Positions 22,587 to 33,480 of a stretch of DNA of 64,000 nt are shown here, piece after piece. Both the position numbers and the translations under genes were made by a program. Below the pieces are notes generated by a model, which was not told the origin of the DNA, ran no database searches, and saw only the letters and a program-made list of their open reading frames with translations. Origin of the DNA: Pontederia crassipes (taxonomy: Eukaryota; Streptophyta; Magnoliopsida; Commelinales; Pontederiaceae); NCBI GenBank assembly GCA_030549335.1, contig CM060198.1:42076353-42140352 (forward strand), written 5' to 3'. The stretch's first letter is position 1, and each line of letters starts with the position of its first letter.

Positions 22587-22748
22587 TGCATTAGGCATGT
22601 CTTGGATTAGTCCCACATGCATAAATCACGAGAGAGATGCTGGGTATATATGGTGATATTTCCTTCATTTAGTGTGACACATTTTGAGAAAACCGTGCGG
22701 GCCGAGGCCCAGAGCGAATAATATCACACGCTAGTGGGGAATGTTACA
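22587..22748 (+). repeat. TRIM 3' LTR
   Basis: 162 bp, the same length as the 5' copy. It has scattered substitutions, several at CpG sites (GCGACGCGTCGTGAG against GTGACACATTTTGAG), as expected of cytosine-methylation decay. Confidence 0.9.
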
Positions 22749-23071
22749 TAGTCAAATCTCATGAGAAGTGGAGCATTTAAAAATAAGATTCATGCCATAA
22801 AAATCTAAAGAGGAATAAAATACATTTTTAACATTGTAGTCAAGTTTTTCGATCGACATTTGAAAATCGTTATATACAAAAAATGAAGGTCAATAGAAAT
22901 ATCATTGAAAATCTTCTTTGGCTTTTCAAAACCATTTTCTATAACTTGCCACATATCAAAATCAATGGAACATAAATATGCCTTCATTCTAATTTTCCAA
23001 GAAGCAAAAGAATAGTCCTGAAAATTCGGTGGGTCAAAAATGGAAGATCCTTCTCCAAAAAATGGTGTCAT
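22749..23071 (-). pseudogene. copia gag N-terminal region
   Basis: Read on minus: NFQDYSFASWKIRMKAYLCS then DMWQVIENGFEKP, the conserved start of plant copia gag. A frame-shifted continuation toward 22750 includes FKCSTSHEI, equivalent to the family's CxSAxEIW region. The TRIM and a gap follow, so the middle of gag is lost. A first Met lies at 23071. Confidence 0.85.
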
Positions 23072-23113
23072 GCTCTAAAAGATGGTTAAATTTTAAAAAA
23101 GAAACAAGAGCGA

Positions 23114-23131
23114 CCTTGTTCTAATACCAAT
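23114..23131 (-). other. copia primer-binding site
   Basis: Read on minus, TTGGTATTAGAACAAGG lies against the end of the 5' LTR and resembles the tRNA-iMet complement TGGTATCAGAGC with two changes. It fixes the minus orientation. Confidence 0.8.
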
Positions 23132-24250
23132 TGTAGGATCTCAAGGCACCAAGGGAGGGGAAATGTCAATTTCACAAAAATCCTCACAGAATCTTAAAAT
23201 TGATTCGTTAATCTTTTTAAATCAATGCAATTCATATCATAAACATAATATTAGAGGGATAGAGAAAAAGAATGCAAACACAAAGTGCACGGGTGGTTGT
23301 TGACAAGGTTCGGCCATACCTTGACCTATGTCCCCATTCCAACTTCTCGACCTCGAGACCACTGGAGATTCCACTATAATCTCTTCCTTTGTTCCAAATG
23401 GGGCAAGGAAGAAAGCCCTTTACACAACCATCTTTTCTCTGCTTCGAGAGGCAAGACAAACATCTCCTCCTAAGAAGTTAATCTTTTCTCTCGCACAAGA
23501 GATAAGATTTGGAATCTCGTTTACACAAGAGCTCTCACAATATTTCTGAAAATGATTTCTCTCTTTTATAATAGAATTCTCACAAGAAGAGAAGAGAGAA
23601 AGAAAAGAAAACTTAAAATGATAACTTCAAGGAAAAAAGATCTTCTTTTGATTTCTTGAAGTTTTGCTTCAATTCTTTGATGGATACTTTTGCTTCTGGC
23701 TTTGGCACTCCTTTTATAGACTTCAGCATGTGAAAAAGCCATCCAGAATCCACAATTTTCTCATTCAAAACTAGTCATTACTGTTCATTCCAGCCGATGA
23801 CCGGTCGACGATAGGTCGATCAGTCTATACGATCGTTGCGCTGATTTGCCCAATTACCGCAACTGGTCCGTCGATCGAACTATCGACTGGTACATTGATT
23901 GATATCATCACGATGTCGTCCGGGACATTGATCGCTCGACCAGTATTGTCTTGACCGACCTTCTTTGCTTCGACCGATAGATCGACCGACCTGCACTATT
24001 TTGATCATAACATTTTGTATAGTTATCCAAATTAAATAATCTTGGATTCTATGGATAGCTAATAGGATTTTATACAATTTTGATATTCATCATTCATCCA
24101 AAATCTAATAAAACCATAGTCAATTATTTAATCAAAGTTTAGTGCATAAAATTATTCATTTTATTTAAACCTTTTCAGCATATAATTTAATCTTCCAAGG
24201 TTTGTATCATCAAAATGTAACTAATAAGGCACTAAAACTTTGATCCAACA
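23132..24250 (-). repeat. copia 5' LTR
   Basis: 1119 bp, starting TGTAGGATCTCAAGG and ending TTTGATCCAACA on plus. It contains the CCGGTCGA motif array (23793-23995) and TATAAAAG on minus (23711-23718). It differs from the 3' LTR by substitutions and small indels, so the insertion is not recent. Confidence 0.92.
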
Positions 24251-25059
24251 GTGACGACACCTTTCACAGTCGTGACCAACATAAAAAATCTTATATGATA
24301 TTTTAAATATTATTTTCAAGGTATTAATAGTATGAATTGATGTTTGTTGATTGTATAAAACCCTAGAAACATGTATATGCATGTTTTCCCCCTAATTAGG
24401 TAAAAACATGAAGATTGAGCGGCATTAATGATTATTGATTGAAAATCATAATGAACCCGGTTGTGGATGATGTTACATGTCGACCCTCTATGACCCTTTA
24501 TCAGATTTATTTTTGAAATGATCATTACACACATTGACAATGGTGTATCATTTTGATGTCTTCCTCAGACGAGAGTTCTCTAGAATGATCGTTACATACA
24601 TCGACAACGGTGTGTGCATTCTGATGTCACATTCGAACGAGAGGGGAGCATTGTCTCCAAGGCTTAGCTAGCCTATTGAGAGGGCAACGACATAAATCTC
24701 AACTAACGGAAGATATAATATTAAGAAGGGCCAACGATCGATCGAATAGAATGATGTCCCATGAAAATGAAAGCCTGAATGGATTGCCAATGTGAGTGGC
24801 TCACTAATTGCGTTATGACGCTCTCACGAAGGGGCATAAAAGGAAAGAGGTGCTCAAACTTGTAGTATGCATAAGGTGCCGGTAGAAGAGGAAGGCATCC
24901 AGGGTATTCATTTCTGCGCCATTAGAAGCACTTGGTGGTCTACGAGAAGCTTCTCCGCTTCTGGGACAACAAGAAGGAAGCCTCACGTGAAAATCGATAT
25001 CTTTAAAATCGGATGGAAATCGAATTCGTTACGGGGTTGTGGTTGAATTGATTCATTCT
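24251..25059 (+). repeat. LTR-like remnant, downstream part
   Basis: It continues 17196-17826 after the copia insertion: one more palindromic motif (CACAGTCGTGAC), then TATAAAA at 24354-24360 and non-coding sequence with two copies of an ATGATCRTTACAYACATYGACAA block (about 24519 and 24577). It is inferred to be U3/R/U5 of an unidentified LTR. The boundary to the AT-rich stretch near 25060 is unclear. Confidence 0.4.
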
Positions 25060-25400
25060 TTTTTCATCATTTTTCTTTTATTTTTTTTTAATTTTATTAT
25101 TTTCTAATTACTTATTGTATTTAAAAAATAATACTTTATTCATTTGATCAATTTTTCGTGTTTAATACCTTTTGAATTTTATATTTACATAAAATTATGT
25201 GTATAATATAAAATAATCAACTAATTATATATTATATTAAATATATTATAATATGATTAATAATTGTATTTTATATTATTATATTTAAAAATAGTATATA
25301 ATTTAATATTATATTATATAATATTAATTATAATTATAAAATATAATATAATAATAATATAAATATTATTTATATATAATAATTTTATATAAATTTTATC
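25060..25400. other. AT-rich spacer, nothing recognised
   Basis: TTTTATTATTT and TATAATATTA low-complexity sequence with no gene or element end. Confidence 0.6.
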
Positions 25401-25401
25401 C

Positions 25402-25680
25402 TTAAATTGTATAAAAGAAAAAATTATTCTGAACACCAATTCGATGATAATCTTTGATCCCAAGGTTACAACATTCTTGTGAGGTCAGGCAGAGATCTGA
25501 ATCAAAAGACCATCTCTGCCATGCAAGTGGGAAAGGGTTGCGAAGGTAGGCGCACACTTTCTTGGCGATCTCTGTCTTAGAAGATCCGGAGCCCTCCACT
25601 CCAACATCTCTCAAAGTTCCTAAGATCCTTAGAACTTTTCGGACGTCATACTCCAAAACTCCCAAAGCAGTTGCATTCAA
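25402..25680 (-). other. protein-like frame of unknown origin, possible captured exon
   Basis: A 92-codon minus-strand frame opens at TTG (an upstream in-frame ATG exists near 25702) and has normal-looking composition: ALGVLEYDVRKVLRILGTL, SSKTEIAKKVCAYLRNPFPL, then ECCNLGIKDYHRIGVQ. The surrounding DNA is AT-rich. It ends where chromovirus pol homology starts near 25681. I do not recognise the family. It could be a gene fragment trapped between transposons, or chance. Confidence 0.25.
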
Positions 25681-26186
25681 AGCATGAAGTGGACCATGTC
25701 ATTAACTTGGTCCTAGGATCGAAAGCACCACATGGAGTTCCTTATCGGCTAGCTCCTTCGGAATTTGCAGAACTTCGTAAAGATGCAGGATCGAAGTCCC
25801 CATATGGCAACCCAGACCTCTTTTAGAGGAAGCATGATAGAACCCTATGGATGTGTATTGACTATCAGGCGTTGAACAAGTGAAAAATAACTACCCCATC
25901 CCCCTTGTGGCCGAATTGTTCGATCAATTTGGCGATGTGAGATGGTTTACCAAGTTGGATCTTCGTTCAAATTATTGGCTGGTCCAGATTGCTAAAGAAG
26001 ATGTGTAGAAGATGGTGTGGGTCACAAAATATGGCTCTTTTGAGTTCCTATTAATGTTTTTTAACCTCACCAATGCCCCGACAACCTTCTACGCCTTGAT
26101 GAATAAGGTATTGCAACCCTTGACAAGTATGTGGTTGTCTACTTCGATGATATCATGATTTACAACAGCACTTTGGAGGAGTGCAT
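25681..26186 (+). pseudogene. Ty3/gypsy chromovirus pol, piece 1: reverse transcriptase
   Basis: The RT frame is readable through frameshifts and stops: VPYRLAPSELAELRK, a shortened template-grip region with the LNK/YPIPL equivalent, the palm segments WFTKLDLRS-like and AFEFL-like, and the catalytic VVYFDDIMIYN (26137-26154). Both aspartates of the YxDD-type box are present. Several residues before the palm are missing by deletion. The reading frame breaks at 26186 where a solo LTR is inserted and resumes at 27538. Gag and protease are absent upstream. Confidence 0.85.
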
Positions 26187-27537
26187 TGATAATCGTGTAG
26201 TTATTCAATTATTTTAATATAATTATCGTCAAGTTTGAGGTGTTTTATATTATTTCATCTTTAATTATCAAAGATTTCAGAATCTACATTATTTTTTGAT
26301 TTGTTTCAGAAATCATGAAAATCTGGCAAAAAATTGGCAAAAATACATGTATAGAGACTCAATACGGGCAGCCAGTTTTAAAGCCTTCCAGCTAGTATTA
26401 AAGCCCTTCAGGTCATATTGAGCTCGCAGTGGAAAATACTGGCTGACCGTATTTTTGCCATCTTGCCCGTATTAAAGCCAGTCAGGTCATATTATTCGCG
26501 CACCAAAAAATACGGGCAGGTTATATTTAAGTCAGTTTGCCCGTATTAAAGCCCTCTTTAGACCGTATCGCACTTTAGAATCAATACGGCTTGATCCAAC
26601 AGACCGTAACGCCTCATCCTAGGCCGTATTGGACCTATTTTGGCCATATTGGTATGATTTTTTAGGTATTTTGGGCATTCTTGTAACTCTAATTTGAGGG
26701 AACTATAAAAGGAATTTATGGAGACGAAAATAAGGGTCCAATCCTTATTTTTGAGGAGATCAAGACGGCTAGGATGAACGTTTATTTTTCTCTGCATTTC
26801 TGTATCTTTCTTAGACCTAAACTCATTCTCTTTTGATGAACTCTTACGTTTCAATGATGATTTCTTTCTCTATGCGTGGCTAAACTTCTTTTTCTCGGTT
26901 TTGATGAAACTTAGGTTTGATCTTTAGGGAATATTTTTATTGGATCTGATGTGTTCTTTGTCTTTCACATGCTTGATGAAATGCTTATATTAGATTGGCC
27001 ACCTAGTTAAACGACCGAAGATCTTTTTTATTACGAAAGTATTTCATCAAGATTAGTTTAAATGAATGACATGAAATGTATTGTTTCTTAGAAATAAGGA
27101 TAATCATTTTACTTATGAATCTTCGCTTATAATGCAATTAAAATAATTTAAATGACCACGAAAGTAGGCGTTTATTATTTTAATTAGAATTGTGTTTGCC
27201 TGAAAAGGAGATGCATGACTTTTGAAGATTGAGTAGAACACTAATGATTTTATTATCTTTAAATTTCCTATGATCAGTACCCTAGGTGGATTCAAAACCC
27301 GAGAACTTTCATTCTCGTTTATTTCTCATAATCAATTCTCGTTCTTTCTCATCGTTTTCTGCACTCATTTTGGCATTTCATTTTTATTTAGATTTTATTA
27401 TTATTTCACCTCTTTCTTACCGTTTAGATATCAATTAGAGTCATATAATTCTAATACTTGAACACTTCCCTATGGGATGATATTTTATATGCTACGACAT
27501 TGACTCCGTATACTTGCGGAAAATTTGTCATGCATCA
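26187..27537 (+). mobile_element. solo LTR in chromovirus reverse transcriptase
   Basis: 1351 bp from TGATAATCGTG to TCATGCATCA, flanked by the near-duplicate TGCAT (26182-26186) and AGCAT (27538-27542). RT homology runs up to one side and resumes on the other, so the borders are well fixed. It contains an array of CCCGTATTAAAGCC-type motifs on both strands (26355-26645) and TATAAAAG (26704-26711). The TG...GCATCA ends and length resemble the other Athila-type LTRs here, but the sequence is a different family. Confidence 0.88.
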
Positions 27538-28560
27538 AGCATATCCGGCAAGTGTTCGAGATGTTGCGATAAAACCAACTCTATGTCAAGTGAGAGAAGT
27601 GTGCTTCGCTCAACCAGAAATGCACTTCTTGGGGCAACGTCATCGGAAGTGGCAAGCTAAAGATGAATGGCACGAAAATTTGAGCTATCATGAAGTTTCC
27701 GATCTATGTTCGTTCCCGCCTTATGAACTACTATAAATGGTTCAAGGGGTATTCACATATGATGACTCCTTTAACGATCCTTCTTCGCAAGAATGTAATG
27801 TGGGAGTGGACATCTAAATGCCAAGAAGCATTCGACACCTTGCTAGATCATGCCAAACATTACAATGTACAGAGGGGTTCTTACGCAGAAAAGGCATCCT
27901 GTGGCATTTGAGAGTCACAACCTCAACGACACGGAGTGGCGCTATGTCATTCAGGAGAAGGAAATGATTACGATGATCCAATGCCTTAAGACATGGTGAC
28001 ACTATTTTCTTGGATCGCGATTCCTTATCAAGACAAACAAAACTTTGAGGCTGCGTCCTTATATTTACATAAATTGTGACTATCTACTTTGAGACACTGA
28101 AAAAACTCTCGCCAAAGTGAGAAGGTGACAAAATTTTATGGCGAAGTTCAACTACGTCCTGGAATACAGACTGGCAAGATGAATGTCATTGTCGACATCC
28201 TCAGCCGATGTGCAGAATTAGCAGCCATAAGCTCCTCTCAGGCTGACGTGATCAAGAGGATCAAGATTCTAAGGAAAGGAGGCAAGACGATTTTGGGTGA
28301 AAGATGGACTGATCTTCACCAAGAAACATCGCATCTACATTCTATTGTTTGACAACTTGTGGCACGCCATCATACAAGAGTGTCATAACACTAAGGGGGC
28401 GGGACATCTGGGCATTCATCGCACTTTGGCACTCATCGAGGTCAACTACTTTTGATCAAGGATGGAGTATGATGTTGAAGCTTTTGTCAAGATATCCCTT
28501 GTTTGCCAGCAAGATAAAAGGCATCAATCAAACACCCGACGGACTTCTGAAACCTCTTCT
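27538..28560 (+). pseudogene. Ty3/gypsy chromovirus pol, piece 2: RT end, RNase H, start of integrase
   Basis: It follows the solo LTR. RT thumb/connection homology (RQVFEML, NQLYVK), then FAQPEMHFLG, the NYYKWFKGYSHMMTPLTILL segment of the RT/RNase H junction, decayed RNase H, and the integrase zinc-binding region (AGHLGIHRTLALIEVNYF, with the CQQDK segment). Many stops and frameshifts interrupt it. The integrase frame stops at 28560 at the Athila-M insertion and continues at 52670. Confidence 0.8.
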
Positions 28561-30661
28561 TGACTCGCATAGTGTGTATAGAGAATATCGTTCGAATAAG
28601 TGGAGGTGACGGCCTCTATGACACAAGTCTACCTTATACTCCGGCGTGTTACCCTTGAATACAGAGAATACTAGGAATAAAGTTTTAAAATTTGTAATCT
28701 CTCTATACTATCGAAATGTGATCCGCAAGCGCACGGTGCATCATTGTAGTGCTTGAGGTTCGATCCATAGGGAAGCGAGGTCAACCATATCTTAGAGAAA
28801 TCTCTCGGAGCGAATCTAATAGGAAAAATAACTGTTGAAAAGAAGTGGTAAAGAAAAATAGCGATGAAACACAAAGGTAAACTAAAGTATATTTTTGGGG
28901 TTTTCTGTGTGCAAAAGAGAAAATGCTATAAGATTCAAATGATTAGTGTACTAAGAAGATGTGAAGCAGTATGGTAAAGATGCATGTTGAGGACTTATGG
29001 GAGGTGTCGATGCTGTAAAACTCGATGTTCTTTAGCTTAGCGTGTTACGGTAAAGGTAACTAAGTTCCCTTCTCACGTGTATATCCGGTGAATGTTCGTA
29101 ATGGAGGCACACGAGTTCCCACAAACACGTTTGAGTTGGTGGAAAGCCTATGTTTAGATGCGAGAGTAGGGTTCATACATAGAAATAGGACATGTGATTG
29201 CTATGGTATGAAATGAGCTTTTCTAGGGATTGGAGCTTAAGTCTCGAACCACCAAATTCTATGCATTCTAGGAAATACACTTGAGACGAGGAGGTTGCGA
29301 TCGGCTCACTCCCGTCTCAGGGGAATGTGGATTCACCCTCCCGGGCAGAATGCATAGTCTCAGTTTCTTCAAGACGGCTAGACGTTTTCAAAGGAGAAGA
29401 CATTGAACACAGCGATGGTTAAGTAGAAGTATACGGTCATCTTTTGAAATCATTTAAGTTAATCCGAAATCCCTGACTCAATTCTGTCTCTATTGCCAAA
29501 AATTCAGAGGGAGTGTAACTTTTTGAGGTCACGATACAAAGGATGAATGACATCTAGCTGAAATCGGTTAAAAATCCATCATTGATCTTGCAAAAACAAA
29601 AACCATGAACCACTGCTTGCCTTAGGCTAGATTTCTCCACGTTCGATCGCGATGGAGACTATATTATCCCTACGGTCCGAGGTGCAAGGCAACAAGTAAT
29701 TCAGAAAACTCCTATCAAATGCAAACATGGAAAGCATAGGAACCATGCATGGAACTATCTTCACCTTAGGCTAGATTTCTCCATGTTCGGTCATGATGGA
29801 GACTATTATCCTACGATCGGGAGGTGCAATGTGAAGATAGTTCGTGAGGCTCAAATCGTCTGTGAATCAGAAGATAATGGATTAAACAGTGAAACTAATG
29901 GAACTATTGCATAAAATAAAAAACTCAGAAAAGCATTAATACTTGATATCATTCATGGCAGAAATCCAGATAAAACACAGCTAGAGAATATTCGAATCCA
30001 AATCATATCGACACCTCCCGGCCTCACCAAGGCCGGTTAGTTACAAAACATATGGAGAATATCCTCTTCTCTGTGAATTGCCAAAGGCATTGTTTCAGAC
30101 TTGCTTTCTCCCCTTCACTCCCTTCCTAGCTCGATGATCTTTCTTTCTCCCCAAAAACCATCCCCCTGTTAAAAGGCATCCTCCTTTCCTTTTATATCTC
30201 CTCTCCCTTTCTCTTGCACCTCTATCCTTTTTGTCGGCACCTGCTCCTCCATTCTATTGCCCTCTGAAGGCTCGACAACTCTACAGTGATCCCCTCTACC
30301 GCTTGGGAAGCTTCCTAGCATGTGGGTGGTGAAGGAGATTGACAGGTCCCCATGTTGTGAGGGTGTTTGTTGTTGTGTTGCTTGGCTTTTTTTCCTCACT
30401 CTCGCAACAAACACTGATTCCTGGTGTAGATAAAAGCGCATGGTTCGGCCGCTCAACTTCATTCGGAGATCATCAGCTCCCCTGCAAAACCAAATGAGTC
30501 GGCAAATGCATCAATTGGTGATATGTGAGTTCATGCGGAGAATATTCATCATGCATTGAATTGGTGGTATATACACATACTTGTTAGGGAGTAACCACAT
30601 ATAATGAGCATTATATGCATGCAAAATAGTGACGAAATATATGCTATAATTCTCCACATCA
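28561..30661 (-). repeat. Athila-M 3' LTR, full length
   Basis: 2101 bp; on minus it runs from TGATGTGGAG to ATGCGAGTCA. It contains an internal duplication of about 80 bp (CCTTAGGCTAGATTTCTCCA at about 29620 and 29763) and TATAAAAG on minus (30189-30196). It retains about 680 bp that the other LTR has lost. Confidence 0.9.
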
Positions 30662-30690
30662 ACTCCCCCAGACTTAAAGTTTTGCTTGTC
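30662..30690 (-). other. Athila-M polypurine tract
   Basis: Read on minus, TTTAAGTCTGGGGGAGT lies directly before the 3' LTR, preceded by TGCTTGAGGACAAGC, as in other Athila-type elements. Confidence 0.8.
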
Positions 30691-30846
30691 CTCAAGCAAT
30701 TAGCTAAAAATTTAAGCTTAGGGTACATCATGATCATGCATCATAATTCCTCATTCTTTTCCCCGACACCTCCTGCTTGTCATTAATTATTTTTAGTCCA
30801 TTTTAACGCTACCCTAGTAAAGTCACCATAGAAGCACCTGTACTAA

Positions 30847-32337
30847 CACTACAAGAAAAACGCTGATTACCGATGCTCAAAACCGTCGGTAATCAGCTCA
30901 AAAACCGTCGGTAACACATTCAAACAGAATCAATCCATCGAAAAAATGCTCGTCACAAATTGATTTGCGACGGTTTAAAAAACAACCGTTGGTAATTGCG
31001 ATGGTTTGGACCGTCGGAACATTCCGGCGGTTCCGTCCGTCGAAGCTTTCCGATGGGTATAACCGCCGGAAAAGTCCGGCGGTTCCAACCGTCGAAAATT
31101 TTCGACGGTCGCAACTGTCAAAAATTTCGATGGTCGTCGCAACTGTCGATCTTTCAGCGGTCGGAACCGTCGCAAAGAATTTTTTAAAAATAAAAAAATT
31201 AGCGACCGGATCCGGCCGCCCGCGGTAGGATCCGAACGCCCGCAGCCGAATTCGGTCGAAAGCGGTTGGATCTGGCGCCAGCGGCCGAATCTGGCCACCA
31301 GGCAGCCGATCCGGCCACCAGGCGACCGGATTCGGTCATCGGCTGCCGTATCCGACCGCCAGGCGGCCGGAGAGAAAGAGAGAGAAAGAGAAAGAGAGAG
31401 AGAAAGATAGAGAGAGAGACGTCGACGAAGAGAGAGAGACGCCGACGGGAGAGGACCGCCAGCTGTCGACGCTTGACGTCCGGCAGAGGCTCGCCGACCA
31501 AGAGAGGGAGAGAGAGAGGAGAGGAGGAATTATAATAGAGGTATTATATATATATATATAAGGGGAAAATATGAGAGAAAGCGAGAAAAAGAAAAAAAAA
31601 GCGGGATAATAAAATTTTAATTACCGACGGCTCCGGCCGTCGGAAACATAAATATTAACTATTTTTAAAGTTACCGATGGTTGTGACCGTCGAAAAAATA
31701 TTTAGTTATATATAATGTTTATTTTTTATTTTACCGACGATTTGAACCGTCGGTAATTGTGACGGTTTGGACCGTCGCTAGTTATATTAATAAAATACTC
31801 TTCATACAATATTATTATACATTTACCGATGGTTACGACCGTCAAAAATTGCGGCTGATTTTGCGACGGATGGATATCCGTCGGAAATATCGACGTTCCT
31901 AATCGTCAAAAAATCTAATAATAATATAATAAATTACATAATTTATTTTTTATTTCCAACGGTCTTAACTGTCGGTAACTCCTAGCAAATTGCGATGGAT
32001 GGATATCCGTCGGAAATATCGACGTTCCTAATCGTCGAAAAATAAAATAATAATATAACAAATTATATAATTTTTTTTTCTTTCTGACGGTCGTAACCGT
32101 CAGAAAATCCGTCGCAAATTACGACGGATGGGTATTCGTCGAAAATATCGACGTTCCTAACCATCGAAAAATAAAATAATAATATAACAAATTACATAAT
32201 CTATTATTTCTATTTCTGACGGTTGTAATCGTCGAAAAATCAGTCGGAAATGGAACCATTGCAAAATCCTTCGCAAATTGCGACGGATTTCAAACCGTCG
32301 GAAATTGCCCGTCGGAAAATGGCAAATTCTTGTAGTG
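30847..32337. mobile_element. non-autonomous CACTA element, 1.49 kb, nested in Athila-M
   Basis: The ends CACTACAAGAAAAACGC (30847-30863) and, reversed, CACTACAAGAATTTGCC (32321-32337) are flanked by the exact 3-bp TSD TAA (30844-30846 and 32338-32340). The subterminal regions are packed with ACCGTCGGTAA and GACGGTT motifs in both orientations, a different set from the TAGCGTC motifs of the large CACTA. The centre has CCGGCCGCC-rich and GAGAGAAAG-rich tracts (31200-31540) that produce spurious Arg-rich frames. There is no transposase. Confidence 0.94.
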
Positions 32338-33480
32338 TAATGAGGCACACAGATCCTCTACCGGGTGGTCGTCCACATGCAGATTTCCTAAAATCATTCA
32401 TACAACATTAATGTTTATCCTCATGCTGAAAAGGGGCTAACCAACTTATTTGTTTTTAAAAGTTCTTTGATTTTATACACAATAGCCCTTCAATTACATG
32501 ATAGGAGAAAGAAAATTTTCAGCACAGAAGATTCCACTCAACATTCCCTAGCTTTTCTTCCTAGAATAATCGACTAGGGTGCTAGTAGTGCCCAAAGGGG
32601 CATACTTTTGTCTTTCCTAAACGGGAAAGGTAGCGGAGTAGTTATTGGTGCCTTTATTTATATATTTTTTTTAAAGTTCCCATAGCATTCCCCACCGGTT
32701 CTTCCTAGAATAATAGGATGGGGCACTTGGGCTTTTATTGAAAACAAGAAAAGTTACTATTATGCAACAGAAGAGCTTTTGTACATTATCAAGCATATTT
32801 CAGTATTTTCTTTTTAAAAAATGTTGGTTAGCAGGTTTTGTTCAAGTGACAAATCATTGATTTGCTTGAATGAACCTAGGGAACACTTCGTCCGGTGCCA
32901 GAAAAGAAGTAGGATTAGAAACGGCTACGTTCCGAAAATGCCCATTGTTGATAAAGTTGGGGATCCCATTTTTCCGCTAAGAAAAAGCGTTAGAATACCG
33001 TAGTACAGAGTCAGAGCCTGTCTAGTAAGCTGTGACACGAATTGATATAAAGGTGATAGCCAAAAAAGAAAAAGTATTTTTCCGACCCTTCAACCGTACT
33101 TCTTGATGAACTGATTAGCTATACCCAAAAACTTTCTTTATTGCCCCGGGGCCGGAATGGAAGACTCGATCAAAGATTGCTGCATGTAAAGGACCATCCA
33201 ATATCTAGTGTCGGGCTTGATGCCTTGCCAGGGTATCAAAAATTAGAGTTTGTGAAGTCTTTGAAGTGCTTACATTCAGGCATATCGGGTATACAGAGTG
33301 AGGGGTAAACAATGCATTCCATGATGTTCCTTAGCTAAATACTGGTGGATCATTCAAAAATTTCAGCAGGGGCTCATATGATGCATGTCAACATAAGATT
33401 TTCAAAGTTCTTTAATTGAAAATTTCTTTTAGGAGGCTAATGCTACATAAACTACGTACAATGGTATCCTAAAGAGAATC
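32338..33480 (-). other. Athila-M 3' non-coding interior
   Basis: This lies between the ORF1-type gene and the polypurine tract. It has paired CCTAGAATAATMGA..GGG blocks (about 32571 and 32707) but no gene; the 60-codon plus frame at 32821-33003 has no recognisable content. Confidence 0.5.

Larger units (their letters stand above)
22335..22748 (+). mobile_element. TRIM (miniature LTR retrotransposon), 414 bp
   Basis: Two 162-bp direct repeats (22335-22496 and 22587-22748) start TGCAT and end TTACA, flanking a 90-bp interior. The interior starts with a tRNA-Met primer site, TGGTACCAGAGCC (22499-22511), and ends with the polypurine tract CTAAGGGGAGAAG (about 22572-22584). There is no coding sequence. 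The 5-bp flanks do not match (GATGG and TAGTC). It lies inside copia gag. Confidence 0.92.
17827..24250 (-). mobile_element. Ty1/copia LTR retrotransposon, pol-less, with nested insertions
   Basis: Two LTRs in direct orientation (17827-18973 and 23132-24250) start and end TG/CA and are flanked by an exact 5-bp TSD, GTGAC (17822-17826 and 24251-24255). A tRNA-Met-type primer site next to the right LTR and a polypurine tract next to the left LTR show minus orientation. The interior encodes only gag pieces with a zinc knuckle; no protease, integrase, RT or RNase H is present. After removal of a solo LTR and a TRIM, only about 2 kb of interior remains. Confidence 0.92.

Noticed and set aside
22335-22748. 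Cassandra-type TRIM carrying a 5S rRNA-like promoter
   Set aside because: I saw no convincing 5S-like internal promoter blocks in the 162-bp LTRs; it is called a TRIM of unknown family.
30965-31535. Arg/Pro-rich frames on both strands
   Set aside because: They lie in the subterminal repeats and GC/GA-rich centre of the small CACTA element and overlap on both strands.
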